Assembly: GCA_028343845.1 (NCBI GenBank)
Contig: JAOLZO010000008.1
Span: 22,650 to 86,649, forward strand
DNA: 64,000 bases
Direction of reading: 5' to 3'
Source: Verrucomicrobiota bacterium
Lineage (GTDB): Bacteria > Verrucomicrobiota > Verrucomicrobiia > Opitutales > Seribacteraceae
How positions within the stretch are numbered: position 1 is the first letter of the stretch; each line of letters opens with the position of its first letter. Both the position numbers and the translations under genes were made by a program. Shown piece after piece: positions 62,747 to 64,000 of this stretch. Under the pieces are notes generated by a model. It was not told the DNA's origin. It saw nothing but the letters and a program-made list of their open reading frames with translations, and did not search any database.

Positions 62747-64000
62747 TTATTTTGCTCGGATTGCGTAAAGATACCGATGTCCACGAAGATAAAAGCGGTC
62801 GTGAGCGACGATTGGGGAAGAGGTAAATTGGTCGTCGAGTTTGTTTTTGCCAATGACTTCATAGGTTTTGCCTGCCTTGAGGACGGTGAAGGTGCCGTCC
62901 CGGGCAGTCAGGAAAACCCGGCCGTTGGCGGCCACGGGAGACCCCCGGTAGGTTTGGGCGTGAAAGCGCTCCTGATAGAGCTGTTCACCCGTCAATGCAT
63001 CCAGGCAAAGAATGGTGCCGTTCTCTTTGCAAAGGTAAAGGAGCCCTCGGTAAAGGAGTGGTGTCGTGACGTCGGTCGTGCCTCGATCCATTCTCCACAG
63101 TTCACCCGCCCCACCCTTCTCGATTCGGCCCTTGGCTTCGGAGAGGCGGACGACGGACACGCCCCGGTTCTTGGCCGAAGGAACCACGAGCAAGCCTTGG
63201 CTGGCAACAGGGGAGGCAACGAAACGGAGAGTTCGGTTGTATTGATTCTTCGGGTTCAGCCCGGCAACCCGCCAAAGTTCCTTTCCGGTGACCGGGTCAT
63301 GGCCGACACAGTAGTCGTTGCCATGAGTGATCAGCATGTTCAGGTCGTCCTTTCGGTAAGCCGTGGGGGATGCGTACGAATGCTCGCACTCGGCCACTCC
63401 ATCGCTCTCCCTTTCGACTTTCCATACTTCCTTGCCCGATTGCCCATCGATGCAAACGACCAGCTGAGCCGCGGAATGAATCAGTTGGAGATAGAGACGA
63501 CCCTCGTGAAGAACGGTCGTGGAATGAAACCCGAAGCCAAAGCGGAACTTGCCATAGCGCTCCTGAGCATTGAAGCGCCATTTTTCAAGCCCCTCGAGAT
63601 CGAAAGCCACGACCTCCCCCGTCCCGGTGGTGACAAAGAGAAGTTTTCCATCCGATGAGGGAGTGGGGGAAGCAAAGGTTTTCTCCCCATTGCCCTTGCC
63701 TTTGGTTTGGCATACGACACGGGTCCACAATTCCCGTCCATCCACCCCTATAGCCATTGCCTTGACCTCGTTGTTCTGTTCGAAGGTCAGGAAAATCTTG
63801 TCCTTCACCACAATGGGGGTGGAGGAACCGGCCGCAGGAAGAGAAAACTTCCAGTCCAGGTTTTCCGTTTCGCTCCAGGAATCCGGAAGCTTGATGGAAT
63901 CGCTCAGTCCGTCGTTATCGGGGCCCCGCCAAGTGGACCAGTCAGCCTGAAGAAGGCTGCAAAAGACAAGAAGGCAGAGTACTTGAAAAAAGACAGAAGG
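62747..64000 (-). CDS. Secreted PQQ-type beta-propeller protein (5' end at or just past the right edge)
   Basis: The frame is open to the window's last base; the visible N-terminus is a signal-peptide core (VLCLLVFCSLLQA) followed by the mature start DWSTWRGPDNDGLS, typical of PQQ-like WD propellers in Planctomycetota and Verrucomicrobiota. Repeats of the kind GELWRMDRGTTDVTTPLL, DALTGEQLYQERF and SPVAANGRVFLTARDGTF recur. Such proteins are often structural or electron-transfer modules; catalytic PQQ ligands are not evident here. The sulfatase starts 25 bases downstream, suggesting one transcript. Confidence 0.9.
   Translation of the reverse strand, partial: PSVFFQVLCLLVFCSLLQADWSTWRGPDNDGLSDSIKLPDSWSETENLDWKFSLPAAGSSTPIVVKDKIFLTFEQNNEVKAMAIGVDGRELWTRVVCQTKGKGNGEKTFASPTPSSDGKLLFVTTGTGEVVAFDLEGLEKWRFNAQERYGKFRFGFGFHSTTVLHEGRLYLQLIHSAAQLVVCIDGQSGKEVWKVERESDGVAECEHSYASPTAYRKDDLNMLITHGNDYCVGHDPVTGKELWRVAGLNPKNQYNRTLRFVASPVASQGLLVVPSAKNRGVSVVRLSEAKGRIEKGGAGELWRMDRGTTDVTTPLLYRGLLYLCKENGTILCLDALTGEQLYQERFHAQTYRGSPVAANGRVFLTARDGTFTVLKAGKTYEVIGKNKLDDQFTSSPIVAHDRFYLRGHRYLYAIRAK

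Noticed and set aside
1..64000. CRISPR array, insertion sequences or prophage
   Set aside because: No regularly spaced repeats, transposase, or phage structural genes were seen.

Overview
The window reads as a chromosomal segment of a Verrucomicrobiota bacterium, probably a marine Opitutae-type lineage; this is inferred from gene content, not from a marker gene. Pointers are an ECF sigma factor paired with a FecR-LamG anti-sigma-like protein, two secreted sulfatases, a DUF1080 protein, a PQQ-type beta-propeller, two bacterial alpha-2-macroglobulins and a long (671-residue) IspG. Genes are densely packed, often with 4-base ATGA or GTGA overlaps, and no intergenic gap exceeds 300 bases. Every protein coding call comes from reading translations by eye; no database search was possible.

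Layout. 1-3177: C-terminal part of a very large exported protein whose start lies off the left edge. 3197-5882 (minus): nrnA-truB-ribF, the tail of the usual nusA-infB translation operon. 5999-9185: an LplT-like MFS transporter divergent from a sulfatase, then a pterin carbinolamine dehydratase. 9255-16439 (plus): an isoprenoid and envelope cluster, uppS-cdsA (read here as one fused frame), dxr, rseP, ispG and an inositol-monophosphatase-like gene. 16436-23820 (minus): alpha-2-macroglobulin plus PbpC, a known periplasmic pair. 24000-24073: tRNA-Gly(TCC). 24126-29060: small enzymes and exported proteins (HD hydrolase, PpnP, MORN repeats, PHP, DUF1080). About 29200-30550: an AT-richer patch of unrecognised genes. 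30548-32327: a TPR-GNAT-Nudix run with GTGA overlaps. 32390-39196: membrane protein, SpoU methyltransferase, ribbon-helix-helix regulator plus CysI, TsaD, an S41 protease and a MidA-like methyltransferase. 39211-42098 (minus): unknown basic protein, ECF sigma, FecR-LamG. 42247-45510: TlpA-like protein, GNAT, cyclotransferase, SGNH hydrolase. 45578-51613: a second, 2011-residue alpha-2-macroglobulin. 51816-53979: secretin-like fragment, HAAS membrane protein, PadR regulator and a 50-residue secreted peptide. 54130-58295: two overlapping amidohydrolase genes. 58292-60631: a GIDE-GIDE-LemA membrane protein. 60902-64000: second sulfatase and a PQQ-type propeller running off the right edge.

How the parts fit. 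The 9-16 kb cluster links undecaprenyl diphosphate, CDP-diacylglycerol and MEP-pathway steps to a site-2 protease, so it ties lipid-carrier supply to envelope control. The macroglobulin/PbpC pair and the second macroglobulin suggest protection of the periplasm against foreign proteases. The sulfatases, DUF1080, PHP, propeller and SGNH proteins suggest a scavenger of sulfated or acylated polysaccharide. The most notable local signals are the one-base uppS/cdsA fusion at an A6 run, the nearly leaderless RHH-cysI promoter carrying two overlapping perfect palindromes, the terminator-type hairpin directly before the GIDE-LemA gene, and the unknown gene leading the sigma/anti-sigma operon.
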